Source: Planctomycetota bacterium | GTDB taxonomy: Bacteria > Planctomycetota > UBA1135 > GCA-002686595 | Length of the DNA stretch: 39,807 nt | NCBI GenBank assembly: GCA_021730845.1 | Contig: JAKFYL010000181.1 | Span: forward strand, 1-39,807 | Direction: 5' to 3' | In this document: one piece after another, positions 14,760 to 25,936 of the stretch | Layout of the letters: every line of letters begins with the position of its first letter | Position numbering within the stretch: position 1 is the first letter of the stretch | Notes under the pieces: generated by a model | What the model saw: the letters and a program-made list of their open reading frames with translations, nothing else | Database searches by the model: none | What the model was told of the DNA's origin: nothing | Program-made: the position numbers and the translations under genes

Positions 14760-17444
14760 TCAAGAACGCAGCTTCTCCAGCAAGATTTCGCGGCCGCGCG
14801 CCAGCGCCGCGGGAATCTGACTCGGATCCGTGCCTTGCCCCTGGGCCAAGTTCGGCCGGCCCCCACCCCCACCGCCGAGCATCTTGGCCAGGCTGCCGGC
14901 CAGTTCGCCAGCCTTGAGGCCCTTGGTCAGGGCCGCGCCCTCGCAAGCGGCGATGACCGCAGGCTTTTCGCCTTCGCGACCGAACAGAACCAAGGTCAAG
15001 TCCTTGGTCTTGGCCTTGGCGCGGGCGGCCAGTTCCCCCAGCCCCTCCAGGTCCAGCTCGGGCAAATCCAGAACCGCAAAGTGCACCAGGGATTGCTGCT
15101 CGAGCGCGGCTTCCAGGCGTGCGAACACTGCGCCGACATCGGCCTTGGCGGCCTGGGCGGTTTTCTTGCGCGATTCTTTGAGTTCTTCTTGGAGTTGTTC
15201 GATGCGCGCCCCCAAATCCTCTGGGGCAGCCTTGAGCCGCTGCGCGGCGTCTTGCAAGGCGCGGCGCTGCGCTTGCACGAAGGCCAGTGCGCTGGGCCCA
15301 GTGAGCGCTTCGATGCGGCGCACGCCGGCGGCAACGGCGCGCTCCATCGTGATCACGAAGGGACCGATCTCGCCCGCGGCGCGCACGTGCGTGCCGCCGC
15401 ACAGCTCCATGGACCAACCGCCGACGTCGAGCACGCGCACCTGGCTTTCGTATTTTTCGCCGAACATGGCCAACACGCCGCGCGCCTTGGCCTGGTCCAG
15501 GTCCTCGATCGTGGTGCGCACGACCGGGTTCTCGCCGATCTTTTCGTTGACCAGGGCTTCGATGCGCTCCAGGTCCTTGGCCTCCACGCCCTTGGGGTGG
15601 GAAAAGTCGAAGCGCAAGCGATCCGGGCCGACATAGGAGCCTTGCTGCGCGACGTGCGACCCCAAGACTTCCTTGAGCGCGCGCTGGAGCAGGTGTGTCG
15701 CGGTGTGGTTTTTCTTGGAGAGCTCGCGCCGCGCGCGGTCGACGCGGGCGCGCACGCTCTGTCCAGCTCGTCCCGGGCCGCCGCGAGTGAACTCTCCCAG
15801 ATGCACGAGCACGCCGCCCAAGCGCGTGACTTGGCTCACGCGGAAGTCCCAACTTCCTCCGACTTCGACCAAGTCGCCCACATCGGCAACTTGGCCGCCG
15901 CTCTCGGCGTAGAATGGACTTTCCTCGAGCACCACGGCGTACTGCGCTTCGCCCTTGGCGGACGTCGCTTGCAGGTGCACCAAGCACGACTTGGTGACCA
16001 ATTCGAGCGCGCTGGCGTCGCCGGCGTGATAGGTCGATTTCGTGGGCGGCAAGCCAGCCAGGAGTTCGGCCGAGAGCGACTGCTTGAACCTGCCCTCGGA
16101 GCGGCTGACTTCCCGATGCGCTGCGCGCGAACGATCCCAGCCGGCTTGATCGAGTTGCCAGCCGCGTTCTCGCAACATTTGCGCCACCAGGTCCTCGGGA
16201 AACCCGTACGTGGAGTACAGCTCGAAAGCCGCCGCGCCCTCGAGTTGCTTGCTGGGAACGGCGCGGTGCTTCTCCAGCAACTGGTCGAACACCACCAAGC
16301 CGCGATCGAGCGTCGCGCCAAAGGCCTCTTCCTCGGCTTGGATCACCAGGCTCACGTGCGCTTGGCGCTGGGCGATTTCGGGGAACGCCTGGCCGAGCAC
16401 TTCGACCACGCTCGGCACCAAGCTGTGCACGAAAGGCCGCTCCAAGCCCAGCGATTGCCGGCCAAAACGCGCGGCGCGGCGCAACAATCGCCGCAGCACG
16501 TAGCCGCGGCCGTCGTTGCTGGGCAAGACGCCATCGGCGATGGCCACGGTCAGTGCGCGGGCGTGGTCGGCGATCACGCGAAAGGCGATGTCGCGCTTGG
16601 GGTCGCTGCCGTAGCGGTCCTTGGTGTGTCTGGCCAAGGCTTCGAACAGCGGCGCGAACAGATCGGTGTCGTAGTTGGAGGTCTTGCCTTGGAGCACACC
16701 AAGGACGCGCTCGAAGCCCATGCCCGTATCGACATGCTTGGCCGGGAGTTCCTTCAAGCTGCCGTTGTCCAAGCGGTTGAACTGCATGAACACGTTGTTC
16801 CACAGTTCGACGAAGCGTTCATTGCCCGCATTGACACCGCGCGCGCGATCGGCGCCGTCGCGAGGATCGCAGCCCTTGGCCCCACGGTCGATGTGGATTT
16901 CCGTGCACGGACCGCAGGGGCCCGTATCGCCCATTTCCCAGAAGTTGTCCTTGCGTCCAAAGCGCAAGATATGGCTGGGATCGATGTTCGTGCGCGAGCG
17001 CCATATGTCCTCGGCTTCCAGGTCCGCCGGCAGGCCGTCTTTCTCGTCGCCGCCAAAGACCGTGACCCAGATGCGCTCGGAGGGCAGCTTCCAGGCCTTG
17101 GTCAAGAGTTCCCACGACCAAACGATCGCATCCTGCTTGAAGTAGTCGCCAAAGGACCAATTGCCGAGCATTTCGAAGAAGGTGTGGTGGTAGGTGTCCA
17201 CCCCCACTTCCTCGAGGTCGTTGTGCTTCCCGGAAACGCGCAAGCACTTTTGCGAGTTCACCGCGCGGGTGTAGTTGCGCTTTCCGGTTCCAAGGAACAC
17301 GTCCTTGAACTGGTTCATGCCGGCGTTGGTGTACAGCAACGTCGGGTCGTCCAACGGAGCCACGGGGCTCGAGCGCACGAATTCATGGCCGCGCGCCTTG
17401 AAGAAGTCGATGTAGTCTTGGCGAACTTGGTGGGAGTTTCTCAC
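14760..17444 (-). CDS. alaS: Alanyl-tRNA synthetase
   Basis: 894 residues from a GTG at 17444 (VRNSHQVRQDYIDFFKARGH), matching the usual N-terminus; the frame continues upstream without homology. It charges tRNA-Ala and edits Ser/Gly mischarging. Order of parts: aminoacylation domain with FFEMLGNWSFGDYFK and GYVLRRLLRRAARFG, editing domain with the zinc site HTATHLL and CGGTHV, a helical linker with coiled-coil character (LQEELKESRKKTAQAAKADV) and the Gly-rich C-Ala domain (KMLGGGGGGRPNLAQGQG). Length is standard. It ends 93 bases before rpmF. Confidence 0.96.
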   Translation of the reverse strand: MRNSHQVRQDYIDFFKARGHEFVRSSPVAPLDDPTLLYTNAGMNQFKDVFLGTGKRNYTRAVNSQKCLRVSGKHNDLEEVGVDTYHHTFFEMLGNWSFGDYFKQDAIVWSWELLTKAWKLPSERIWVTVFGGDEKDGLPADLEAEDIWRSRTNIDPSHILRFGRKDNFWEMGDTGPCGPCTEIHIDRGAKGCDPRDGADRARGVNAGNERFVELWNNVFMQFNRLDNGSLKELPAKHVDTGMGFERVLGVLQGKTSNYDTDLFAPLFEALARHTKDRYGSDPKRDIAFRVIADHARALTVAIADGVLPSNDGRGYVLRRLLRRAARFGRQSLGLERPFVHSLVPSVVEVLGQAFPEIAQRQAHVSLVIQAEEEAFGATLDRGLVVFDQLLEKHRAVPSKQLEGAAAFELYSTYGFPEDLVAQMLRERGWQLDQAGWDRSRAAHREVSRSEGRFKQSLSAELLAGLPPTKSTYHAGDASALELVTKSCLVHLQATSAKGEAQYAVVLEESPFYAESGGQVADVGDLVEVGGSWDFRVSQVTRLGGVLVHLGEFTRGGPGRAGQSVRARVDRARRELSKKNHTATHLLQRALKEVLGSHVAQQGSYVGPDRLRFDFSHPKGVEAKDLERIEALVNEKIGENPVVRTTIEDLDQAKARGVLAMFGEKYESQVRVLDVGGWSMELCGGTHVRAAGEIGPFVITMERAVAAGVRRIEALTGPSALAFVQAQRRALQDAAQRLKAAPEDLGARIEQLQEELKESRKKTAQAAKADVGAVFARLEAALEQQSLVHFAVLDLPELDLEGLGELAARAKAKTKDLTLVLFGREGEKPAVIAACEGAALTKGLKAGELAGSLAKMLGGGGGGRPNLAQGQGTDPSQIPAALARGREILLEKLRS

Positions 17445-17535
17445 GTGTGGGTCCCCGTTTGGGGGACGGCTAGTGTAGGCGTGCGCGAGCAGCGTTCCCA
17501 CTGGGGAGGCTCTTGGGAAGCACAGCGGAGCGATC

Positions 17536-17563
17536 GCACGAGAAGCTCCTTGGCCTCTCGTGC
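17536..17563. other. Perfect 8-bp inverted repeat between recA and alaS
   Basis: GCACGAGA at 17536-17543 and TCTCGTGC at 17556-17563 flank a 12-base loop. It lies about 90 bases upstream of the alaS start and 84 bases past recA. It could be a transcript 3'-end structure, an alaS leader hairpin or an operator; no U-tract follows on either strand. Confidence 0.45.
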
Positions 17564-17616
17564 TCCGAGTCGGGACCCGCCAGTTGCGCCTTTGCGCTCA
17601 GGTCTGGGTGCGCAGC

Positions 17617-17646
17617 GGCTTGCCGCGCGCTTGCGCGCGGCAAGCC
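17617..17646 (-). terminator. 14-bp GC hairpin touching the recA stop codon
   Basis: GGCTTGCCGCGCGC (17617-17630) and GCGCGCGGCAAGCC (17633-17646) form a perfect 14-bp inverted repeat with a 2-base centre. The last base of the recA stop codon is immediately adjacent. There is no U-tract, so it may be a U-less intrinsic terminator or an mRNA 3'-end stabiliser. Confidence 0.6.
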
Positions 17647-18885
<1,239 letters not shown>

Positions 18886-18943
18886 GGTTTTGGGCGGCTA
18901 GTGGTTGTGCTTGGGACGGTTCGAAGGGTGGTCGGGTTTTGTT

Positions 18944-18960
18944 AGGGTAGCGCGATTGTA
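18944..18960 (-). promoter_or_regulatory. Candidate -10 elements upstream of recA
   Basis: On the minus strand two elements occur in tandem: GCTACAAT with TACAAT at 18960-18955, and GCTACCCT with TACCCT at 18949-18944. Both are 59-75 bases before the recA ATG. No good -35 was found at the right spacing, so which one is used is open. Confidence 0.5.
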
Positions 18961-19135
18961 GCCCCACCCGGGCCGCAAGAAAGGCCCTAGGGCAAGAAAT
19001 TCCTGGGCGCTGCACGGGGCCGCCGGACGGCCCGCGCGCGCCCCCAAGGACCTGGGCGTTCCAGCGGGCGCGCCGGTTTCCCTGGAGCGGGCATCGAAGC
19101 TCCATGGAAGACCCAGAGAACCCTTGCCGCGGGCC

Positions 19136-20038
19136 TTAGCCCCCCACCAGCTCGAGCAACTCGTTCATGCGCGATTCGATCTTCGAGCGCGTCACATGCC
19201 GCAGGCCGTCCACCGAAAAGCTCTCCACGCAGTAGGAGGCGGTCACGGTTCCGTATTGCATGGCGCGCCGCAAGGTGCGCGGTTCCGTGGAATCCGCGCT
19301 CGCTACCCAACCCATGAAACCGCCCGCGAAGGAATCGCCCGCGCCGGTGGGATCGCGCACTTCGACCACGGGATAGGCCGGCAGCGCAAAGCGCATGCTC
19401 TCGCCGATCAAGAACGCTCCGTGTTCCCCTTTCTTGAGCAACACGTAGCGCGGGCCGAGCTGGCGCACGGCCAAGGCCGCCTTCAGCAAATTGCGCTCGC
19501 CGGTCAAGAGGCGCGCTTCCTCGTCGTTGAGCACGATCCCGTCCACGCGCGCCAGCACCTGCAGCAACTCCTTGCGCGCGTGCTCGATCCACAAGTTCAT
19601 GGTGTCGGCCACGGTGAAGCGGCGCTGGTCGCACTGTTCCAACAGGGCCAGTTGCACGCGTGGCTCGGCGTTGGCCAGGAACACGTAGTGCGACTTGCGC
19701 AAGTTCGTTGGCAATTTCGGTTGGTACCCCACCAGCACGTTCAGGTCGGTCGAAAGTGTGGTGCGCGTGTTCCAGTCCGACTCGTAGCGGCCCGACCAGC
19801 GAAAGGTCTTGCCGGCGGGCACGCGCTGGACCCCGCTGGTGCCGATGCCGCGGCCGAGCAGCTCGTCGAGGTAACGCTGCTCGAAATCCGCGCCGATCAC
19901 CCCGACCAGTTCGACCGGCACGAACGGCGCGGCCGCCAAACCGCAGTACACCGCCGATCCGCCGAGCACGTTGTCGCGTTTTTCGAACGGAGTTTCTATG
20001 GAGTCATAGGCCAGCGTGCCAAGGATGCAAAGGCTCAT
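19136..20038 (-). CDS. PfkB-family carbohydrate/nucleoside kinase
   Basis: 300 residues from the ATG at 20038 (MSLCILGTLAYDSIETPFEK). The upstream in-frame Arg/Pro-rich sequence was not used. PfkB kinases phosphorylate sugars or nucleosides such as ribose, fructose or adenosine. Evidence includes the N-terminal GGSAVYCGLAAAPFV, and the C-terminal DPTGAGDSFAGGFMGW, which carries the anion-hole GAGD with catalytic Asp. VLNDEEARLLTGE is also typical. The substrate cannot be assigned; the segment TFRWSGRYESDWNTRTTLST resembles the planctomycete ribokinase/sugar-kinase group. It stands alone, with gaps to recA and the membrane gene. Confidence 0.88.
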   Translation of the reverse strand: MSLCILGTLAYDSIETPFEKRDNVLGGSAVYCGLAAAPFVPVELVGVIGADFEQRYLDELLGRGIGTSGVQRVPAGKTFRWSGRYESDWNTRTTLSTDLNVLVGYQPKLPTNLRKSHYVFLANAEPRVQLALLEQCDQRRFTVADTMNLWIEHARKELLQVLARVDGIVLNDEEARLLTGERNLLKAALAVRQLGPRYVLLKKGEHGAFLIGESMRFALPAYPVVEVRDPTGAGDSFAGGFMGWVASADSTEPRTLRRAMQYGTVTASYCVESFSVDGLRHVTRSKIESRMNELLELVGG

Positions 20039-20126
20039 CGGATCGGTGTGCTTGGAGGGGGACTGTGGACGAAAGAGAATCTGTGGATCAGGGCTGCGCG
20101 TGGGGCGCGGCCACGAGTTGCGTCGT

Positions 20127-21419
20127 CTAGGTTCGCGAGACTTGGCTGGCCGCGCGCCATTCGCTGCGCGCATTGGGCGCCAGCAAGAACAGGCCGCAGA
20201 AAAGGCCCGTGCACAAGAGCAGGATGCGGTAGGTGACGCTGACCGCGATGCCCAAGGAACTGCTGGCGTCGAACAGGTCGAAGAGCGAGCCGAAAATGTA
20301 CTCTCCTACGCCCCATCCGCCCGGGGCCAGCGGCACGGCGCTGGCCGTATTGCCGATCGACACGATCACCACGTACTGCGCCGTGCGCAAGATGTCCTCG
20401 CCGAAAGCATGGCCAAGGATCACGAACGTGGCCACGACGAAGAAGTGGTTGACGAAGGACAGCAGCACGGCCCACGTCACTTGGGGCTTGCGCTTGGAAT
20501 ACAGCAGGACAGCGCTGTCGATTTGGCGCAGCAGCGCGCCGACTTTGCCCAAAGGCAGGCGCCCCTGCAGGCGGTCCACACCCAAACGCCGGCGCAGCGT
20601 TTGGCTGCAGTACGCAAAGGTGCAAAGGCCGGCCGCCACGAGCAATCCCGCCAGCGGCAAACGCAGGGATGCCAGCCGCTCGCCGGCCATCAAGGCGGCG
20701 ATGCAACCTAGGACCAGCAGAGCCCCTAGCCCAATGATCCGGTCGACGAAGACCGAGACGGCCGCCGCCGTGCGCCGTTCGGGATGCTCGCGCGCGGCGA
20801 GCACCGCCTTGACCCAATCGCCGCCGGTGAGCCCGGGTACGACCAGGTTGAAGAAGAATCCCAGCGCCGTCAGGCGTAGGGCTTGGAACCAGGGCGTCGG
20901 GCAATCTGCCGCGCGCAGCAAGGTCCACCAACGCGCGCTGGTCACAAGCACGCTGGCCACGATGCAGCCAAGTGCGAGCGCCAAGCCGCTTCTCTCTAGG
21001 CCGCGAAACACGCGCTTCAAACTTGGACGCCACTCGAATGTGCTGGCAGCGCCTGAGGAGTCCTTGGAACGCTGGGCCTGAAAGACGCCGTCCACTTGAG
21101 GAAGCGGCGGCAGCTGCTTGGCATCGGGCGCCGGCACGAAGCCCACTTGCATTGCCTTCCAATCGCCCTGAATCTCGCCCTCGATGGTGTGCTGCTTGCC
21201 ATCCACTTGCCACGAGAGCTGATCCGAAAGTGGCAACACGCGCGCCACCAAGTAGAAGATCAACGCCAGGAGCAGAAGGCGGAGTGCCAGCTTGCCCCAG
21301 CGCCGGGAAGGCGGCTGGAGCGCATCGGGCGCGCGCTGGGGAGGGCTTGGCGGCGCCTGCGGCGCGCCGATCACAGCGGGGTCAGCCGGGCGCAGGTCGG
21401 ACGGGGGCGGGATGGGCAC
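20127..21419 (-). CDS. Polytopic membrane protein, lysylphosphatidylglycerol synthase TM-domain/UPF0104-like
   Basis: 430 residues from a GTG at 21419. A Pro-rich cytoplasmic N-terminus (about 40 residues) precedes the first membrane segment (LALRLLLLALIFYLVARVL). A soluble insert (about 65-130) precedes further membrane helices, for example LALALGCIVASVLVTSARWW, ALGFFFNLVVPGLTGGD and PLAGLLVAAGLCTFAYC. The motif NLVVPGLTGGDWVKA and the C-terminal VPLAPGGWGVGEYIF are the recurring glycine-rich features of the MprF-TM/AglD/UPF0104 family. Family members act in lipid modification or lipid-linked sugar transport; the exact job is not assigned. The lipoprotein gene ends 14 bases upstream, so they share a transcript with tkt. 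Confidence 0.82.
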   Translation of the reverse strand: MPIPPPSDLRPADPAVIGAPQAPPSPPQRAPDALQPPSRRWGKLALRLLLLALIFYLVARVLPLSDQLSWQVDGKQHTIEGEIQGDWKAMQVGFVPAPDAKQLPPLPQVDGVFQAQRSKDSSGAASTFEWRPSLKRVFRGLERSGLALALGCIVASVLVTSARWWTLLRAADCPTPWFQALRLTALGFFFNLVVPGLTGGDWVKAVLAAREHPERRTAAAVSVFVDRIIGLGALLVLGCIAALMAGERLASLRLPLAGLLVAAGLCTFAYCSQTLRRRLGVDRLQGRLPLGKVGALLRQIDSAVLLYSKRKPQVTWAVLLSFVNHFFVVATFVILGHAFGEDILRTAQYVVIVSIGNTASAVPLAPGGWGVGEYIFGSLFDLFDASSSLGIAVSVTYRILLLCTGLFCGLFLLAPNARSEWRAASQVSRT

Positions 21420-21432
21420 AGAACCGTACAGC

Positions 21433-22707
21433 TTACGGTCGGCCCGGCTCCTCTACCTGGCCATGCTCCTGGTACCACTGAAAAGCGGCCTCTTCGCGCA
21501 GTCCGGTGATCTCGCCGTTCGTGGCTCGCTCCAAGGCCCGCATGGCCCACGTGCGTACTTGGCCGTCCGGGCTTTGGACCGCGAGCTTGAGCATGCCTTG
21601 GATCCAATCTCGGCGTTCGCGCTCGGATGCTGCCTCCGGCAAGCCGTGGCGCTTGAGCGCGCGCAGGCCGGCGACGGTCACCGACTCCGGCTCGAGTTCC
21701 TCCAGACCGGCCGTCATGAGCTCGCGCAAGAAATCCGCTCCCCGCGCGAGCGCGCTCGCCTCCACGGCCGCGGCGCGCACCCGCGCCCAAGCGGGATCCG
21801 TGGCCCCATCCATGGCCGGCGGGCCGGCGAGCCCTGGATCCGAGCCGCTTTGGTCGCGACCGTCTTCCCGCAGCGCACGCGCCAAGGCAAAGCGTACGCA
21901 GCGGCGCTCCAGATCCAGCGCCAAGGCCAGCGTCGGTGCAAAACGCGCATCGCGTTCCCATGCATGGCCGCACACCAGAGTCAAGCCCTGCAAAGCGCGC
22001 AGCGCGCCATCTAGATCGAGTTCGAGCTGCGCCAGCGCCTGGCAAGCCGCCGGCAAATCCTCCGCAACAGCGGCCGAGACGGACGCCTGGTCGGCGGACT
22101 GCTCCGGGAAACCGAAATCCGCTTGCCATGCCGGATTGCTCGCCAGTTGCGCCTCGCGCGCTGCCGTCCGCGCGACGACCAGGAGCGCATCGCGCACTTG
22201 TTCGGGTGAGGCCGCGCTACTGGCCGCAGGTTCCGCTGAAAAGGTGCCGCTGCAATCCAGGCGCCGGCCCACGCGCCCCAGCTCGATCACCGCGCGTTCC
22301 CGCGACAGGGTCCACGGGTCGCGCATGGCGATGCGCGTGCACCAAGCAACCAGCAAGGCCTGCTCGCGCGGCGAGGCCGGTTTGGATCGCGCTAGGCCGA
22401 GCAAATTCTCCAGGCACGTCTGCGGCGGATTCTCGACGCGCTTGGGAGCCGGCGCGGATTTGGATTGCGGCGATTGGCGCAAGGAGCGCAGCAACTCCCG
22501 CACGGCGAAACTCGACTCGCTGACCAGTTCGGCCTCGCGCACGTGGAGGCCGCCTTCATCGTGCAGGTTCTTCAAGTTGTAGACGCGGGCGTCGAAGGAT
22601 CGGCACCCGGCCAGGCTCAGCGCCGCCAGGACCGCCCCCCGACGCGCGCGCGCGCCGAGGGCCTGGCCCATCTGGCGCAAGGACAGATCGCGTTGGCTCT
22701 GGCTCAT
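21433..22707 (-). CDS. Lipoprotein with HEAT-like helical repeats
   Basis: 424 residues from the ATG at 22707. A type II signal peptide ends in the lipobox LAGC, with Cys at residue 35. The mature protein is Ala-rich and alpha-helical, with HEAT-like helix pairs in the C-terminal part ([17 protein letters not shown]). The family is not recognised. The start codon overlaps the tkt stop as ATGA, so it is translationally coupled to transketolase. It is followed by the UPF0104-like membrane protein. It is likely anchored to a membrane and exposed outside the cytoplasm. Confidence 0.78.
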   Translation of the reverse strand: MSQSQRDLSLRQMGQALGARARRGAVLAALSLAGCRSFDARVYNLKNLHDEGGLHVREAELVSESSFAVRELLRSLRQSPQSKSAPAPKRVENPPQTCLENLLGLARSKPASPREQALLVAWCTRIAMRDPWTLSRERAVIELGRVGRRLDCSGTFSAEPAASSAASPEQVRDALLVVARTAAREAQLASNPAWQADFGFPEQSADQASVSAAVAEDLPAACQALAQLELDLDGALRALQGLTLVCGHAWERDARFAPTLALALDLERRCVRFALARALREDGRDQSGSDPGLAGPPAMDGATDPAWARVRAAAVEASALARGADFLRELMTAGLEELEPESVTVAGLRALKRHGLPEAASERERRDWIQGMLKLAVQSPDGQVRTWAMRALERATNGEITGLREEAAFQWYQEHGQVEEPGRP

Positions 22708-24761
22708 CGAGCGCCGCTTTCCCCGGTCGTCTGGCATGCAAGGCATGCCTTGGCCGTCGCCACGATGTTTTCGACCGTGAAACCGAGCTTGGCCAGCACG
22801 ACTTCCCCAGGGGCTGACGCACCGAAGCGGTCCAGGCCCAGCGCGACACCCCCATCACCGGTCCAGCGCTGCCAGCCGAAGGTGCTACCCGCTTCGACGG
22901 AAACGCGCGCGTGCACTTTGGGCGGGAGCACCGAATCTTGCCAGGCGCGATCTTGCGCTGCGAACAGACTCCAGCAAGGCATGGATACCAAGCGCGTGCG
23001 CATGCCGGCGCGCTCGAGCTCGGCGCGCGCCTTGGCCGCCAACTCCACTTCGGAGCCCGTGGCGATAAGAATGATCTGCGGACCCGCGCCGCTCGCTTCT
23101 TGGAGCACGTACGCGCCGCGCGCGACGCCCTGCTCGGAGCGCTCGGGCGAGCCATCGACCACGCTCAGCTTTTGGCGCGATAGCACGAGCGCGCAAGGAG
23201 TGGATTGGGACTCCAAGGCATACTTCCAAGACCAATTGGTTTCATTGGCATCCGCAGGGCGAAAAACGTGCAAGTTGGGCATGGCGCGCAGGGCCGCCAA
23301 GTGTTCGACCGGTTGGTGCGTGGGGCCGTCCTCACCGACGGCGACGGAGTCGTGGGTCCACACGCATATCAGCGGGAGCTTGGCCAGCGCCGCGATGCGC
23401 ACCGCTGGCCGCATGTAGTCGGAGAACACGAAGAAAGTCGAAACGAACGGCCGCAATCCGCCGTGGTACAGGATGCCGTTGCCGATTGCGCCCATGGCAT
23501 GCTCGCGCACGCCGAAGCGCAGATTGCGACCGGTGCCGGCGCGTCCGTCGAAATTGGGGCTGCCCGCGATCGAGGTCTTGGTGGAACTGGAAAGGTCGGC
23601 GTCGCCGCCCATGAGTTCGGGCACGATCGCCGCCAAGGCGTTCTCGGCCTTGCCGCCGCTGTCGCGCGTGGCGGCCGCGCTGCCAACGGCCTGGCGCGGC
23701 AAAGCGGCCGCGGCCTTGGCGGAAAAATCGGCCGGCATGCGACCCTGCATGCGGCGCTGGAACTCCTTGGCCAGCTCGGGGAACTCCTTTTCATAGGCCG
23801 CGAATTTCGCTCGCCACTGGACGTGGGCCTGACCGCCGCGCTCGCTTGCCTGGCGGAAGTGGGCCGCCGCCGCGGCAGGAATGTGGAACTGCAGCTTGGG
23901 ATCGAATCCCAAGCGTTCTTTCGCCAACGCCACTTCGGCCGCTCCCAGCGGGGCGCCGTGGGCCTCGCTCGTGCCTTGGCGGTTGGGGGCTCCGTAGCCG
24001 ATGGTGGTCTTGACCACGATCAAGGAAGGCTTGCTGGCTTGCGCGCGCGCGGCTTCCAAGGCCTTGACGATGCCGCGCACGTCCGTGTCGCCATCGCGCA
24101 CTTCTTGAACGTGCCACCCATAGGCGCGGTAGCGCGAGCTCACGTCTTCGGTGGAAAAACACAAGCTCGTCGGACCATCGAGCGAGATCGAGTTGGAATC
24201 GTACAAGTACACCAACTTGGAAAGGCCCAAATGGCCGGCCAGCGACGCGGCCTCGGCCGAGATCCCCTCCATCAAGTCGCCGTCGGACACCAAGGCGTAG
24301 GTGTAGTGGTCGACCAGCGTGTGTCCGGGGCGATTGAAGGCCGCGGCCAGCGCGCGTTCGGCGATGGCCATGCCGACTGCGTTGGCCGTGCCTTGGCCTA
24401 GGGGGCCCGTCGTTGCTTCGACGCCGACCGTATCCGCGCTTTCGGGATGCCCGGGAGTCTTGCTGTGCCACTGGCGAAAGCGCTTGAGCTCGTCCAGCGG
24501 CAAGTCGTAGCCGTACACGTGCAGCAGGGCATACAGCAGCATGCTGCCGTGCCCGGCCGACAAGACGAAGCGATCGCGATCCGCCCACTTGGGAGCGCGT
24601 GGATCGTGTTGCAGCACGTGTTGCCACAGCGCGTAGGCCATGGGAGCTGCCCCCATCGGCAGGCCCGGATGACCTGACACCGCTTGTTGCACAGCGTCGA
24701 TGGCCAGCGTGCGCAAGGTATTCACGCACACCGAATCCACGTTTTGTTCCAGCACGGCCAT
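22704..24761 (-). CDS. tkt: Transketolase
   Basis: 685 residues. It transfers two-carbon units in the pentose phosphate pathway with thiamine diphosphate. Evidence includes the N-terminal [18 protein letters not shown], the [18 protein letters not shown] segment, the ThDP motif [20 protein letters not shown], and HGAPLG. C-terminal motifs such as [19 protein letters not shown] are present. The ATG at 24761 is preceded by AAGGAG. Its stop overlaps the lipoprotein start (ATGA). Confidence 0.96.
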   Translation of the reverse strand: MAVLEQNVDSVCVNTLRTLAIDAVQQAVSGHPGLPMGAAPMAYALWQHVLQHDPRAPKWADRDRFVLSAGHGSMLLYALLHVYGYDLPLDELKRFRQWHSKTPGHPESADTVGVEATTGPLGQGTANAVGMAIAERALAAAFNRPGHTLVDHYTYALVSDGDLMEGISAEAASLAGHLGLSKLVYLYDSNSISLDGPTSLCFSTEDVSSRYRAYGWHVQEVRDGDTDVRGIVKALEAARAQASKPSLIVVKTTIGYGAPNRQGTSEAHGAPLGAAEVALAKERLGFDPKLQFHIPAAAAAHFRQASERGGQAHVQWRAKFAAYEKEFPELAKEFQRRMQGRMPADFSAKAAAALPRQAVGSAAATRDSGGKAENALAAIVPELMGGDADLSSSTKTSIAGSPNFDGRAGTGRNLRFGVREHAMGAIGNGILYHGGLRPFVSTFFVFSDYMRPAVRIAALAKLPLICVWTHDSVAVGEDGPTHQPVEHLAALRAMPNLHVFRPADANETNWSWKYALESQSTPCALVLSRQKLSVVDGSPERSEQGVARGAYVLQEASGAGPQIILIATGSEVELAAKARAELERAGMRTRLVSMPCWSLFAAQDRAWQDSVLPPKVHARVSVEAGSTFGWQRWTGDGGVALGLDRFGASAPGEVVLAKLGFTVENIVATAKACLACQTTGESGAR

Positions 24762-24887
24762 GCAAGTCTCCTTCCGCTCGATCGAGAGCTGAGCTTCCTT
24801 CTTGGGGGGTGCAGCGCGCCGGGGGGCTTAGCGCGACTGCGGTGCGCCTAGATTGCCAGACAAGCAGCGCGGGGCAAGCAGGAAAGG

Positions 24888-25241
24888 TGGAGGCGGCGGG
24901 AATCGAACCCGCGTCCCGGAACTCGTTCGTTCCAGGCGTCTACGTGCGTATCCGGCGCAGTGTGTCTCGTCCCAAGGCGACTCGGCCGGCGTGGTGCCCA
25001 GGACCAGCCCCGGTTTGGTTCTCGTTGGTGCGCCCCGGGGCGGAACGCAGCCAACCAGCCCGCAAGTGGCGTTTCCACCAGGCCGCAGGCGAGCCCGATG
25101 GGAACGGCGACCTATTTAACTAGGCCGCGAGAGAATAGTTTTCGGCATGTAATGCCTTCCCAAGAGGATTGACAGGGTGACTTGAGGTCCCTGGCACGCA
25201 GCCCGGAGGTCTCGAAAACCGGTCGAAACCGGTGCGCCCCC
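24888..25241 (-). ncRNA. ssrA: Transfer-messenger RNA
   Basis: About 354 bases. The 5' acceptor strand GGGGGCG pairs with the 3' CGCCTCC, with one G-U pair. The tRNA-like end has GCGGG TTCGATT CCCGC as T-arm. CCA is not encoded: the genome reads A-CC-T, so CCA must be completed after transcription. The tag frame ends A-E-N-Y-S-L-A-A at the TAG at 25122-25120; upstream codons GCA TTA CAT would give ALHAENYSLAA, but the resume codon is not certain. SmpB is encoded just upstream on the same strand. Confidence 0.92.
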
Positions 25242-25257
25242 GATCCTGAACCCGCGC

Positions 25258-25285
25258 ATCCTAGCACGAGAGCATAGCCTTCCAA
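25258..25285 (-). promoter_or_regulatory. Promoter of ssrA
   Basis: On the minus strand, TTGGAA (25285-25280) and TAGGAT (25263-25258) are 16 bases apart, with GC directly before the -10. The mature tmRNA 5' end is at 25241, consistent with processing by RNase P. Confidence 0.6.
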
Positions 25286-25290
25286 AGGGG

Positions 25291-25770
25291 CTACTGGCCG
25301 CGCCGGGCGCGGGAAGTCGCGCGGTCCATTTCGCGCCGATCCTCGCGTTCGCGCGTGGCTTGGCGCTTGTCGTACTCGCGCTTGCCGCGCGCCAGCGCAA
25401 GCAGCAGCTTGGCGCGCGAGCCCTCGAAATACATGGAAAGCGGCACCAGCGTGAAGCCGCGCTCCTTGACCTTGTCTTGCCAGCGCAGCAATTCGCGCTT
25501 GTGCAAGAGGAGCTTGCGCTCGCGCAGGGGCGCGTGGTTGTGCACGTTGCCCTGGGTGTATTCGGCGATGTGCGCGCCGATCAAGAACAGCTCGCTGCCG
25601 CGAAAGTGCGCGTAGGCCTGATCCAGGGTCGCCTTTCCGCCACGTAGGCTCTTGACCTCGGTGCCCGTCAGGACCAGGCCGCACTCGACCTCTTCCAAGA
25701 TCTCGTAATCGTGGCGCGCGCGACGATTTTGGGCGATATGCCGCCGCGCGCTCTTTTCGGCCTTGGACAT
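25291..25770 (-). CDS. smpB: SsrA-binding protein SmpB
   Basis: 159 residues, normal size. SmpB binds tmRNA and brings it to stalled ribosomes. Evidence includes the conserved IAQNRRARHDYEI start, GLVLTGTEVKSLR, GAHIAEYTQGNVHNHAPLRE and the C-terminal basic tail (ARGKREYDKRQATRERE). It is followed by ssrA on the same strand, the common arrangement. Start at 25770 (MSKAEKSARRHIA) agrees with the family. Confidence 0.96.
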   Translation of the reverse strand: MSKAEKSARRHIAQNRRARHDYEILEEVECGLVLTGTEVKSLRGGKATLDQAYAHFRGSELFLIGAHIAEYTQGNVHNHAPLRERKLLLHKRELLRWQDKVKERGFTLVPLSMYFEGSRAKLLLALARGKREYDKRQATREREDRREMDRATSRARRGQ

Positions 25771-25789
25771 GGGGCACGATCCTAGTGTG

Positions 25790-25819
25790 TTGACCGGGGC
25801 CCCGCCTGGCCGCTACCTT
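25790..25819 (+). promoter_or_regulatory. Promoter of tRNA-Leu(CAG)
   Basis: TTGACC at 25790-25795 and TACCTT at 25814-25819 are 18 bases apart, with GC before the -10. The tRNA begins 28 bases after the -10 box. Confidence 0.7.
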
Positions 25820-25846
25820 CTTCCTCCTGTTTCGCTAAGCGCCCAA

Positions 25847-25934
25847 GCCCGGGTGGCGGAATTGGCAGACGCGCATGGTTCAGGTCCATGTTCCCTTAAC
25901 GGGAATGGGGGTTCGATTCCCCCCCCGGGCACCA
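25847..25934 (+). tRNA. tRNA-Leu (anticodon CAG)
   Basis: 88 bases including encoded CCA. Acceptor GCCCGGG/CCCGGGC, anticodon loop TTCAGGT giving CAG for CUG codons, and a long variable arm (TTCCCTTAACGGGAA) of class II leucine tRNAs. CUG is expected to be the major leucine codon in this GC-rich genome. Confidence 0.96.
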
Positions 25935-25936
25935 AC

